DNA from: Marthasterias glacialis
Lineage: Eukaryota > Echinodermata > Asteroidea > Forcipulatida > Asteriidae
Length of the DNA: 64,000 nt
Direction: 5' to 3'
Assembly: GCA_911728455.2 (NCBI GenBank)
Contig: OU452240.1
Span: 2,666,001-2,730,000, forward strand
Below are positions 53,206 to 64,000 of this stretch, piece by piece (the first letter of the stretch is position 1; each line of letters begins with the position of its first letter). A model generated the notes under the pieces. That model was given only the letters and a program-made list of their open reading frames with translations, ran no database searches and was not told where the DNA came from. A program made the position numbers and the translations under genes.

Positions 53206-54588
53206 CGTAACAGTTTGAAGTCTTTAAAAAGTTGTACATTCCAATCGTAATTCTTAAACGTGTACTGTTCCTCTGCTAGATGAAGGCGTAATGATTTTCA
53301 CAAACAGTGAAACTTAGGGTTAAGTTAAATAGTAAACAGTGAAATGTGCCTAAATCACATATAATGTAGACATATATTATACTACAGTTATCGTCGTGAT
53401 GTCATCACAGTTGTCATGTTTATGTCATAAGGTCTTGTGAAATGCATTTCTTAATTTCTACGCTTGTGTTTCGTTTATACTAATTATTTGATAATTCATT
53501 CAGCACCACGAATGAGTTCAAACGTTTCTAAAAAAAAATAATAATCTTCTCTTTCGAGTCTTAGTTTTGCTCCCAAGCCAAAACCGAATCGCAGCTGCAT
53601 AAATGAATAACAGAAACACACACAGACCGAATCTTCTATTTGAATGAACCATTGTTATTATTTACTATTAATTAACATTAATGTTGCTTGGTTGTGCGAA
53701 ATAATGGAAATTCCGGTCATATCATTGTTGTTTTAAAACCACTGTCTAGTAACTAATTGCAGCTTACATTAAATAATATTTTTAAATCAGTTGTGAGGTG
53801 AAGGAATGTTTTTTTAAACCTGTCTTAACCACAAAAATGAGGAAAAATAAATTAACATAAGAACAAAGAACCTTTACCCAAACATAGTTTATAGCCGCTA
53901 AAATAAGATTGCAAAGATGTTTAATTTAAGTCTAAGCGCTGGGACTGAACTGGAATTTTAGATGCCAAAGACCAAAATTGTTTAGTCGTGTTTTATGCAG
54001 GTCGACATTAGTTTAGTTTTGATAGTACACTTTTTGTTTGTAATTAGTGAAATTAATTCAATTGACAATGGCCACCCATTAGCAAATTTACTCCAACGTA
54101 AACAAAAATTAGATCAATTTCAAAAACTCTCCATACACAAAAAGTAGGCCCAAGTAGAAACTAATCTTCATTTGTCTTCAACGAACGCACTTTCCATTCC
54201 CATTTCTAACCATTTTCGTTTCTTTTCGAGCTTGGGGTGTACGTCTTTAAAATCTTGTAATTACGTTAAGTAAACCATCTTACTCGAATGTTACTAGTAT
54301 AGTGATTAAGTTCGCTTTTCTGAGAATCCTTGGCTTCACAGCCAGAATAAATTAAATAAATTAATTAATTAAATAAATTAATAAATTAAATAAATTAATA
54401 ATTTAAATAAATGAAATGAAATGAAAATAAAAGACGACACATTGCTACACCAATAATCCACGTAAATGCAATGCTGACTTGACTGGGGGAAATTAGCCTT
54501 CTCATAATATTTTGAGAATCCTCTTTGTTTTCTTTTATTAATTATACTTAGGTTCCTTTTCAATGAGGGTAGCAAAATGTCGCAATGG

Positions 54589-54755
54589 ACCTTATGCAAA
54601 TGACGTCATTTGAGTTGGGTGCCCTTGCCTAGAGGTCAAAAGGAGGTTGTTCATTGGCCAATCGTGTGCCACGCGCGTACAAATCTGCGCGTTTCCATTG
54701 TTTCACCTTCGTTTTACCTCTAAGATGGTGACTGGATGACGTCACTGCATAAGGT
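54589..54755. mobile_element. MITE family P, copy 2
   Basis: ACCTTATGCAAATGACGTCA and GATGACGTCACTGCATAAGG ends. The interior (GAGTTGGGTGCCCTTG, TAGAGGTCAAA, CTAAGATGGTG) parallels copy 1 base for base over most of its length. Confidence 0.88.
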
Positions 54756-55610
54756 GTATTTTACCCTCAACACTTTGTTAGGCATCAATAGGTTGATTCA
54801 CTATCCAGCAAAGATTATAGAGCGCCGAAGGCGCAAGATGGGGGAACTGAAATGTGAAATCCCAATGGACGCCATTTCAGCAAGTAACTCTTTTGATACA
54901 ACAATAGATCAGTGGAGGCAACGACTATTCCTATTAATTGGAGACAAAACATACTTGCCGAAATGACGGCCTCGGTATTTCACGTTCTAAGTAGAGGCAG
55001 AACTCCAGTTCCACATCTCGCACTCTATAATCTTTGCTATCTGGCCAGTCTAAGAGAGATCACCGGGCCAAACCGATGTAGGTAGAGCGAATCTGGTTGA
55101 TCTATATTTCCAGTGTTAATATTTGGGGAACTAAAAGTGGGGCAGATTGGTAAAGATCAATTGCCTAAATTTGACAACCAGCAAGTTGATTTCGCAAAGC
55201 TGATTTCGCAAAATAAATCTTGAAGATGAGTTGTCAATATTACCACCGGTGTGCTTGTATTGTGACATCACATTTTGCTTACCAAGGAACATCGATTCAT
55301 TGGCAAGAAGATGAATCTTACTGCTATGTGAAATGGAGCCAAGGTTGTTTCAAATCAAATATTGTTCAAAGATAATCAATCCAAACGAATGCCCAAGGGT
55401 CTGGGGGTATGGGGTGGGAGGGGTTGGCTGTGGCCGTATGATGTCAGTGGCTGCAACATTCAGGGTATTTCTAAAAAAGCTGTTAAGCGAAAGAAATTTG
55501 GAAATAAAGAAAATACAAAGAAGAGAAGACTTCTGCTTAGCAAATGTCATGCCACGTGCATTTCTCGTTACCTTTAGTGGGACAGAAAGGGGACACATTT
55601 GGGGGATTTT

Positions 55611-55848
55611 CCTTTTGATGATACAAGCATGAAATTTGGGACACGGTTAGAGTATGTCCTGAGAAAGATATTTGGCTACAGGGCCATCTCAGATTGGAAT
55701 TTTGAACACGAAGATTTCAAAGTTTTCAAAAATGACTTTTGAAAATGTTTTCATTACTTGTTTTACTACCTATATTTTTTTTCTGAGGACAAATCTGCGA
55801 TGACATACTCTGACTGTGTGCCAAATTCCATGCATTTTATCATCAAAG
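55611..55848. mobile_element. Imperfect inverted repeat element
   Basis: CCTTTTGATGATACAAGCAT, GAAATTTGGGACACGGTTAG and AGTATGTCCTGAG pair with CATACTCTGACTGTGTGCCA, AATTCCATGCATTTTATCAT on the right. Confidence 0.7.
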
Positions 55849-56582
55849 GCACAATCCCATCACCCACCTGTCGTACTAAATCATGAATTCTACATAGTCA
55901 CGGCCACTGTTTCGGATACAAATGGCGCCCTCAATATTGATCTTTGGGATAGTTGTATTGATTTTAGACACACGTTCTATGGCGAGAATAAAGTGGTTCA
56001 CCTGCAGCGGCAGAAGTCGTCCTGTCTTTCCAAACAAAATCATGTAATACATCCGTATAGTATTTCGACATTAGTACCTATTGGAAGAAAAGACAAAGTG
56101 GAAACAAAATTGATCACAACAAACGACGAATTGTTTTTTCTTTTGTTTTTTAATGCATATTGAAATGCAACATTATCTTGTGGCTTAAACTCTCTTTTGA
56201 TCCCATGCACGCAAGTCACATGCCGCCACCGTGCCACGCTCACCATTTTGGAAGTATAGGCATACGTGTAAAACGCCACGTCGCCTGAAATTAGCACTTC
56301 ACTGTACAACACACAGGGACATTGACTTCCAAAATGGCACTACCAAGATTATTGTGATGATGACGTCAGGTGTATTGGGTCAATTCATGCTCCTAAGTTA
56401 CTTCTAGAGATGAGGGAGAAGTCACCACATGTTTTCCCTACTGAGTCTCATTCCATGAATATTAATATTTTATACGCATGCAATCTGTAGGTTGGGTGTA
56501 TATCAAAACAGTGGAGAATCTGTGTGTGCACCAAATGCGCGCGCGTATGGCACAGTGACTTATGGGGTAGCCCTAATAATTA

Positions 56583-56770
56583 GCCTTTCCCACGAAATAT
56601 GCTAATTACATTAACGCATGCGTACATATACTATTGGTTGGCAAACGCCATAGAGTTGTGCACTAGGCAGACGCACGAACAAAAAGGCGCGATGTTCCCT
56701 CTTTTTGTCCAGTTAGTGCGCACGCCTGACATGCACTTTACATATTTCATTGGAAGGGTGTATTCTGCGT
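56583..56770. repeat. Dispersed repeat Q, copy 2
   Basis: CCTTTCCCACGAAATATGCT, ATTGGTTGGCAAACGCCATA and GAGTTGTGCACTAGGC match 6138-6370. Confidence 0.7.
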
Positions 56771-56861
56771 GGTCGGGCTTTGTATACCGCTTACAAAATA
56801 TTGGTCATATTTGTTTCTATTACTTTCTCTCAGGAATTAAAATGGGCTGATCAACTATCAG

Positions 56862-56945
56862 ACTATATATAGGTTTTAAGGCATTGCATGGTGAGGTATC
56901 AATGTATATTTGGTTTGCGGTAACATCATGTGATTGTATCAGACT
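56862..56945. repeat. Dispersed repeat W, copy 2 (inverted)
   Basis: TATAGGTTTTAAGGCATTGC then ATGGTGAGGTATCAAT and GGTTTGCGGT is the reverse complement of 9430-9500. Confidence 0.75.
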
Positions 56946-57100
56946 ATAGTTAGTTTGTACTGATGCTCGTAGCGCGTTAAATAAAGGGAGCGGTTAAATT
57001 TATGGTAGACTCGCTTTCAAATCATTCGTGAATGGGGATAAAGCGTAGCTCTGTACATACATGCCCGCTATATCCGCTATTGCCTTGATGATGAGGTAAC

Positions 57101-57391
57101 CTAACCGACCAGTTCAAAATAACTGACCAGCTCAAAATAACTGACCAGCTCAAAGTAACTGACCAGTTCAAAACAACTGACCAGCTCAAAATAACTGACC
57201 AGTTCAAAACAACTGACCAGCTCAAAATCACTGACCAGTTCAAAATCACTGACCAGCTTAAAATCACTGACCAGCTCAAAATCACTGACCAGTTCAAAAT
57301 AACTGACCAGTTCAAAACAACTGACCAGCTCAAAATCACTGACCAGTTCAAAAACACTGACCAGTTCAAAATCACTGACCAGTTCAAAACG
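57101..57391. repeat. 18-bp tandem repeat (GACCAGTTCAAAATAACT)
   Basis: About 16 units with C/T and A/C variants. Open in two minus-strand frames only because the unit is a multiple of three. Confidence 0.97.
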
Positions 57392-57525
57392 AGGTTTTAT
57401 AGCGTCACAAGTAGCCAGTTCTTCGCAATATCGCTTAGTACAACAGTTACACATAGAAGAAAAATTCTTCAAACATTCCAAAGTGTGTTGAATTTTAGAG
57501 GATCATTTACCTAGGCATTTTCCAG

Positions 57526-57645
57526 TCAATCCATGCGGTCTTGTTCAAGCTTGTCTTGTAGGTCACGTTGTTTCTGGTTCAGTAGATCCGCCAATCTTCT
57601 CTTGTATACCAATTCTCGTTGTCTGGATCTGCTTGCTTGATTGGC
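57526..57645 (-). CDS. Micro-exon gene, last exon: charged helix and stop
   Basis: 39 codons plus TGA after AATAACAG|GCC. Rich in Arg, Lys, Gln and Glu with Leu at heptad-like spacing. Confidence 0.5.
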   Translation of the reverse strand, partial: ANQASRSRQRELVYKRRLADLLNQKQRDLQDKLEQDRMD

Positions 57646-60600
57646 CTGTTATTCATTGAATAAAGTGTTATGACGCAACTTGGTTACAAAATAAACAGCA
57701 ATGCTCTTGAAACGCCTCAGCCCTTTATACATTGTAGGTATAAACCAACGTTATCAACAAACCACATGTTCCTATTCCTCAGCACTGTGACCTGGAAATT
57801 TGACACTTTCACCCCCAAACAATCCCAACTCTTCTTTCCCCAAGGCCAACCCAACCTAGTGACGTCACTCCAAACGTCACTTTTAAACTGGAGATACAAC
57901 CCGGGTAGCCATCACTCATCGGGGTGACCTTGAAGAAGGTGATCTTTGACCCTTTCCCCAAAAAACAATCCCAACTTTCTTTTCTCCTCGGTCAGCCCCC
58001 AAACCCAAGTTACAGGTCCAAATGTCACTTAAACGAAAGTGCCCAGCAAACTTATTATTTTTTTTTTGCACAGCCATTTACTTTGCCGAGGTATGGATGG
58101 GTTAACAATAATTTGCACGCTAAAGATACACGTCTCCTTCATTTAAGAGAATGTACTTACCTTTATTTCTGCAAGATCCTCATACTGTTTGGAGTCAAAT
58201 TAGAAAGAAAAGAACGTTACAATATTAAATAAGTTAAAACAGATGTAAAAGAACCTCTTATTAAGACAACAATGTTTTGCAGTTGCATGGAAAACGAAAA
58301 GTTATTTTGTTTTGGGGTTTATAGAAAGAATTGCTGGACAGAACATTCAACAGTTTAAAAAGGTATAACACACTAAACACACCATAGACCTTTTTCATAC
58401 TACCACCATCTTGGTCATGATCTCTGTATCCAATTACAGTAATAGATGCTCATATTCATTGTACAAAAAAGGAACCAGACCATTTGCCCTTCCAGCCTCG
58501 GTTTGGTTACATTGGTTTGAATGGGAGAAAATCAAGATGGCCGCACCATGATAAAGGTATGTTGGCTGCAATGTAGCGTGTCAAGTTCTGGTGGCTAAGT
58601 CATCAGGATGTGGATTCGAATCCCGGTCATGACACTTGTGTTCTTGAGCAAGACACTTAGCTATAATTGCTCCAAATAGGTTAAGAGGCAGTTGTATTTG
58701 TCTCACAAAGGATTCATTTACCCCTCCCTGTTCTTAGCTGTGCTGTGAAGAGACTTGCGTTTAGTTCTCGCCATGTCTTGTTTCTGCGCATTGGGGCAGG
58801 TGTCTATCCCTTCACAAAGTAGCCCACACCCTGAGTGGCCTTTGGACATTGTGATGGGCAACTTGCATTAAAAAGAAAATAAAAAATCATTTTTGGTATT
58901 GATTGGCCTCAAAGAATTCGAGCAACAATGTCAGAGGGGAGCACCACCCCGTAACAACCAATTTATTCATGGGGGGCAAACGTTGGGGGAAGCCCCTACG
59001 AGAATAGCACCTAAATGTACATGAATATCGTGGGGTGGGGGGGGGGGGGGGGGAGGTTCAAGGGCCGACCGATCTGTAAAGCCTTTAACTATCCTCGATC
59101 TGATCAATGGTTTATTGCTATTAATTGTTTCAATTCAGTTATTTATTTACTTGGTTTGTTTTTACGTGTGGTTGTGGGTAGTGGTGGCGGTCGGGCGGGT
59201 TGGATAAGACAAATTAATATATAATGCGGTGACAACTTACTCCAATTCCAATGCAGTTCTGTCCGGGAGAATGACAGCATGTAATAAAAACAGAGATAAA
59301 ATAAAATACATTAAGTTCACGGTAATATTTTGTATCAATAATAATGTATATTTGCATAGTAATATCAAGCCTGGTGAAGGTGCATTTCACCATGGAGAGA
59401 AAATCATAGCCTCGTGAATAAAGTTTATCCACCCCCTTTTGTGCTGCAAATGAAAGTATTTAAATTCATGGTTGATTTTAGGGTCCGGTATCACCCAATT
59501 GTCACGTGACAGAAAAGGAGGAATTCCTCCTTTTCCGAAAATATCCGAAATGCGTGTCGTTGATGGTCGGACATTTCTTTTGTTGATAAAATTCCAAAAT
59601 CTTTGCAGACAAATCCCATCATCGTTTTTCGTTTCTCCCCCCCCCCCCCAATACTATATTTGAATAAATTTGTAACATTTTTACAAAATAATTACCCCGG
59701 ACTTTTGAAAGTAAAACAAAGCTTGTCATCAGCGCTCTGTTTTTTTTTTTATCCATGACATCGTCCACCGTTGGTGACAAGTAATGAATATTTATACATG
59801 TGGCGTCATAATCTATGTTTAGTTTTGGACGATGCCAGACCTGAGATTTTTAACAAGAGTCGTCAGGGAATCTTTGGTGAGGGAACCAGACTAGGTGAAT
59901 TTTAACCTTGGCCTTATTTTGCTTAAAGGTGTAGGGAAATTTTTCCAAGATGGAGTCTTGCCAGTTTAATCGTTCAGGGTTGTTTTATTTTGAATGAGCT
60001 AAGCAAAAACAAGTTCAACGAATAACCTACTAAAAATCGGCAAGAAAAATCAAGTATCGTTGTCAGAAAATATATTTGATCGATTTGGAAGAGGCGTGAT
60101 TGCAAATAGTGTTTTTAGTGTTTTCGATTTTTTAATATTTAGCATTGATTGCCATGAAAAGCTTATTATTTCTAGTGTGGTGTACCAACACACCCATCTA
60201 CTCATTACTCAAAAGCGCCCTCTAGCGACAACGGCAGAAGCTGCGTCAAGAAAGTATTCAATTACTCTTTGTTGAGAATCCGTTCAATCAAAAAAATAGT
60301 CCCCACATTGTGCTTTTTTACGCTAAAAAACTACTGAAATGATTTGAACGACTAAAATTATTCGAAAAATAGTCATTAGAAAAAAAGGGGTTAATAGTTT
60401 ATTTGGTGTCATGTTGCGAAACTGTAAAATCAGTTGACTAAAAATAAGTATCTTGTTGTTTATCAATTTGTGGCGAGGTGATATGTCCCTCGCGTTACGA
60501 TTTTGTTTTCTTGTACCCTACCCGTTGACATCTTGCAAAACTAACTCAGATGTTTGGGTTTAAAATATGCTTTTGCGCCACATGGAATTGAGGACGGGAG

Positions 60601-62225
60601 TACCACATTATTCAGCGAACCGGGTAGATTGGGTGAGTTACACTCTTGCATTTTGTAGTTCGTTTTAGCAGTGTTGTTATCGTGCAGTTTACAGTCCATT
60701 TTGTTTTACCTTGTATTAAGGTTTTAATGCATATTATGTACACCGCATGGATGTACACGGAGCAATTTGCTATTACATAACTATAACGTTACTTGTGTTG
60801 TAAATGGCGATTTGTCTTTATACGTCGCCATGATAAATTTGGAAGGGAGCCAATGAAAGAACCAACTTTTGTATGAGTTGGTTTTGCAGCTGCTGTGTGG
60901 CTTTTGTCCATTGTAATAGTGGCCCGTGGTGTTCATAAGCTGGTTGAATAAGATCTCAGGCAGAATCAGCAAAGAATTCTTCGGAATTCCTTCGATTATT
61001 AAAACAACAATGCAAAGCCATCTGGAGTGGGGAACGCAATAAATTATTTAGATTTATGCAGAATGGACTCCGTTAACCGTCAAATAATGTGTAAATAAAC
61101 TGGAGTCACGCCTCCACAGTACTTTATCAGAATGATGTGCTGTAGAAACGACTATTAAGGTGTTATTATTTTGACATCAAAACACAATTTACTTAAGTCA
61201 TTGAATTCTTACCCTCATAACTTGACCTACTTTTATAATTATTTATTAGCGAATGCAGGCGCGGATGGGGGTGGGGGGGGGTTTCCGGACCCCACTCCTG
61301 TTCTCGACGACCATATTATTTTAAGAGGCTAATTATAAAATGTGATTCATAACTCATCTCGACTGTATCCATTTCTTCAAGCTGATCAATGTGTAATTTA
61401 GAAAATGCACATGATCAGATGGACCGAAAATGTACAAGTGTAAAAAAGAAAGAAAACAGTTTTTGTATCGTTATAGTAAAGCCCCCCCCCCCATGTGGCG
61501 AATATTGGAAATCTACTCACCCTCACATCCAGCTGTTGTCAGTGCAATAAACAAAAAAGGAGAAACAAAATGAAGCAGTTAGCAAAACATTGTTTATTTC
61601 AAAAAAGCCACCAACAGTTCATCCATGATTAATCACTTTCACTTTGTACAGTAATTAAAATGCTAAATACAACAAGTTATTTTGTTTGTGTTTTTTGATA
61701 GCAGTCAACTAAACATACCCGTGGGGGGCTACTGTGCTGCATTTATACTAGCCCTACACCCTCTTAGCATGTCCATGCGCATTTTGAGTCCCCGGCAACT
61801 TGCACTGTGTTGATGATCTTTAGCGGGGTAACTACCCAGTGCCAAGATTGGCGTAAAACAGTTCACTTTACAATAAACTACTACACAATTTTCTGTTGCC
61901 TTTTGCTGCATTTAGCAGGTTTGTCATCTCACCTATCTTGCATTATTTTGCTGCATTGAGCATGGTTCATTTAAGACAACCCGTAATGATGTTTAGGGAC
62001 CGTAAGAGTTAAAAAAGACCCCCCAAAATCTTAAAGTTTGGAACTAAGCAATCATTAATTCTAACTTACCTCACATTGCTGCTCCATGTTGACAACGCAC
62101 AATCGTATTCCATAATGATATACGTTTATAAGTGCCAAGGAAAAGAAGAGAAATAACCAGGTGAACATGTGACATAACAGTACGTCGATATCGTCATATC
62201 GTACTATCTTTGAGTAATGTGACAT
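57526..62225 (-). CDS. Unidentified small single-pass membrane protein with three micro-exons
   Basis: I do not recognise this protein. Five candidate exons (156, 12, 18, 24 and 120 nt) are all phase 0 and join to 109 residues plus TGA. The N-terminal exon has one strong hydrophobic segment (VLLCHMFTWLFLFFSLALI). The last exon is a charged amphipathic helix (RELVYKRRLADLL then QRDLQDKLEQ) likely to form a coiled coil. Acceptors have long pyrimidine tracts and donors are close to consensus. An alternative Met lies at 62255, or AATAAG|ATG could be an acceptor. The 18-nt exon is the least certain; dropping it keeps the frame. The C-terminus faintly recalls short ciliary coiled-coil proteins such as CFAP141, but I do not claim this. 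Confidence 0.5.
58161..58184 (-). CDS. Micro-exon of 24 nt (YEDLAEIK)
   Basis: Acceptor: TTTCTTTCTAATTTG...AACAG|TAT; donor: AAAG|GTAAGTAC. Phase 0. The charged residues lead directly into the helix of the last exon. Confidence 0.45.
58383..58565. mobile_element. Foldback MITE with CCATCTTGG motifs
   Basis: GACCTTTTTCATACTACCAC then CATCTTGGTCATG, and CAAGATGGCCGCACCATGAT then AAAGGTATG, pair imperfectly. Confidence 0.65.
58576..58868 (+). mobile_element. tRNA-Leu-like SINE (family A), plus-strand copy
   Basis: GTGGATTCGAATCCCGGTCA (B box), TTGAGCAAGACACTTAGC body, CTCGCCATGTCTTGTTTCTG and tail CACATTGTGATGGGC-type end. The A box is degraded. Confidence 0.85.
59034..59056. repeat. G homopolymer tract
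   Basis: A run of about 19 G residues (one T near its start), with G-quadruplex potential. Similar G/C tracts occur near 13958, 41107, 43079, 43966 and 59638. Confidence 0.9.
59241..59258 (-). CDS. Micro-exon of 18 nt (NCIGIG)
   Basis: Acceptor: pyrimidine-rich stretch ending CCGGACAG|AAC; donor: GGA|GTAAGT. Phase 0. The hydrophobic glycine-rich residues look out of place in the chain, so this may be a chance pair of sites or a cassette exon. Confidence 0.3.
59264..61515. other. Micro-exon gene, long intron region; nothing else recognised
   Basis: Between the 18-nt and 12-nt exon candidates. AT-rich, with C and G tracts near 59638 and 61272. No exon-like frame. Confidence 0.5.
61521..61532 (-). 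CDS. Micro-exon of 12 nt (LDVR)
   Basis: Acceptor: T-rich tract then GACAACAG|CTG; donor: AGG|GTGAGT. Phase 0, four codons. Confidence 0.4.
62070..62225 (-). CDS. Micro-exon gene, exon 1: membrane segment
   Basis: 52 codons from MSHYSKIVRYDDIDV through one membrane helix to VNMEQQCE. The donor GAG|GTAAGT is a full consensus match. The frame stays open 10 codons upstream to another Met. Confidence 0.52.
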
Positions 62226-64000
62226 CTTATTTTCAAACAGCAGTTTTAAGAGCATACGACTGACACGTTGTCTTAGTTAAATAGACAAACACATATTGAC
62301 CTGGTATAAAGTTTGCTGCCACCTATCAATCCAAAGTAGACAATTACTGATATATGTCTTTAACAAAGATTACTAAGGCAAATTGAATTGGACTTGGGCA
62401 GGGAAAACAAATGTTTATAAAAGGAAAAAAGGATCGGATATTTATTGCTGTAATCGTTGAAGTCACGGAAAGTTATGTTACGATGAACCATAATTAATAA
62501 GTACTAATACATACCCTCTTCACGGACGAAGATCCACAGATCCAAAGAAAGATTTAAGAAGGTAAAGGAGATAAAAAATTCAAAGTAAATTCGAAGGATG
62601 TAAAACAAAATGCGGTAATCCAATTTCAATTCAATCTCTCATTTTTTTTTTAAAGCATGAACATTCTACGGGTACACTCATTTACTAATTTATAATCATT
62701 TTTCAAGCTTCAAAATGCAATCGAAATCAATAAAAAACAGTAACACCCGGACTTTGTTCTGGATATTATGTGCACATCGAATAAAAAAACCCCAACAAAA
62801 CAATAAACAAAACCTACAAACCCCCTACACAATACTTGTGTGTTCATTCATTAAATAATCAAATGCAGTGTGATATAAAAAAAATCATAAATTTCTTCTC
62901 GTTTCACAACTCTCTCTCTATACCATAGGGTTATATATAAGAACTAGAAGGAGCACTCATGATGTCACGTATGGAACTCCGCTGACCCACCATGGCCCTA
63001 TGGGACATTAGCATACGAATGTCCACTTACAAAATGTCTGCTGTGAAAACTGATGAGTGTAAATGAATGGTCCGCGCCATTTTCTCAATGGTCAAAAAAT
63101 GCTCCTTGTCGGGCCGTGTCGCATGGTTTAGTACGCTCTCTAGTTGTTATTTATTATAAACTCTATGCTCCATACAAAGGGGAGTGCGCCCTCTATTGAT
63201 TATTGTGATCCTAAAAGATCCCACCGGGGGACTACAGTTTAATCAATTCGCATGTATCTGAAATGTTCCTATTTTTAAGGGGGCGGGGCTGCAGGGTGGA
63301 AGGAAGTATTAAAGTAAATAATATTGTATTTTTGTGCCAAAAGGTACAACTTTGACCGTATTTGAATCATTTCAAACCTGTCAATATTTTTGATAAACGA
63401 GGCATCATAGGAAAAAGATAAACAGGTTTGATAATGTCCCAGGTGACATAAGAGGAAGGCCCTGAATTTACGAAGCTCGCAAGTTACTGCGTCGTGAGTT
63501 TTAGCATGTATATATAACATAATACAAAACTCGTCGGGAAGGGGTTTGTGAGCCAACTTTCTGCCCGAAGAAATGCTTTATGAATGGTTCAGTTCTCAGG
63601 ATGAGACCAGTGAGACCAGAAAAGCTGGTGGCTTGCCTCCACCGCATGACAGTTAGCCGGTTTCAAATAAATAATGTTGGAAGGGAAAATACTCAAATGT
63701 ATCCAAACGCTGGAATGAGAAAAAAAGTCTTCTTTTTTATGATAAGACATTCAATATTCCGAGATTCTGACATTTTACACAGTGAACAATGACAACAATA
63801 TTGTACCACAAAATAAAATATGACTCTCTTTCATTCTCGAACACAACTAAAAATAGTTTACAAGACAACTTCATTTCAAAATTAGCTTTACGAAATACCA
63901 TAGCATGCTTTTTCCGAAAGTAATTTTCAACCAATAACAAGCAACCACATGAATACAAACAAAGCAAAATGTAAAGTAAACATTATCTGTTGTTAACTTA
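62226..64000. other. Right-end flank; no gene recognised
   Basis: A half copy of the CTCF-like foldback element lies at 62298-62336 (ACCTGGTATAAAGTTTGCTG then CCACC). GAAGAGG|GTATGT near 62515 on the minus strand could be a 5' UTR donor. Otherwise AT-rich, unremarkable sequence. Confidence 0.5.

Larger units (their letters stand above)
47934..57525. other. Receptor A 5' flank and 9.6-kb intergenic stretch
   Basis: The promoter of receptor A should lie just above 47933; no definite core element is seen. The rest holds repeats listed separately. 49655-49760 has two AAGATGG/GCCATCTTG motifs facing each other and a GACGTCA. No gene found. Confidence 0.5.

Noticed and set aside
55816-56163. 115-codon plus-strand open frame
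   Set aside because: No recognisable domain, starts within an inverted-repeat element, no splice or promoter context.
57101-57391. CRISPR-like array
   Set aside because: Contiguous tandem units with no unique spacers, in an animal genome.
57022-57481. Repeat proteins FELVSD and LNWSVI
   Set aside because: The 18-bp tandem unit is a multiple of three, so frames stay open by default. Two overlapping frames are open equally, which argues against selection.
57526-57645. C-terminal coiled-coil exon of a third GABA-B-like receptor
   Set aside because: No membrane-helix exons lie upstream on the minus strand between 57.6 kb and the window end, and the preceding candidate exons encode a different single-pass protein.

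Overview
This window comes from an animal nuclear genome: genes with many introns, SINEs, small terminal-inverted-repeat (TIR) elements, L2/CR1-type retrotransposon fragments and microsatellites. The gene sequences and repeat styles suggest a marine invertebrate deuterostome. An echinoderm such as a sea star is my best guess, but that rests on general impression and not on any search.

All recognisable genes lie on the minus strand. From right to left they are: (1) a small unidentified membrane-protein gene at 57.5-62.2 kb, apparently built around three micro-exons of 12, 18 and 24 nt; (2) a complete class C GPCR gene of the GABA-B type at 24.5-47.9 kb, with 16 exons and 786 residues ('receptor A'); (3) a complete three-exon cytochrome P450 of CYP2-clan type at 17.7-21.2 kb, 507 residues; (4) the first six exons of a second GABA-B-like receptor ('receptor B') at 0.4-14.7 kb, which runs off the left edge. 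Receptors A and B share exon boundaries and phases, so they are tandem duplicates with the P450 between them. Every splice junction in these models was checked for phase by hand.

Receptor A is closest to the GABBR2 type in its membrane region. It ends in a short tail with no coiled coil. Both A and B lack the two cysteines of the first-lobe disulphide found in vertebrate GABBR1 and GABBR2, but keep the second-lobe pair.

Introns and intergenic DNA are packed with short repeats: a tRNA-Leu-like SINE in at least seven copies, a second tRNA-derived SINE, at least ten foldback or MITE families (several nested in one another), L2/CR1 3' tails, interstitial telomere-like repeats and long microsatellites. 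Some elements sit within about 30 bp of splice donors. One foldback family carries inverted CTCF-like core motifs, and another carries CRE-like and YY1-like motifs. No functional tRNA, rRNA, CRISPR array or bacterial operon was found. The 48-57.5 kb and 62.3-64 kb stretches hold no gene I can support.
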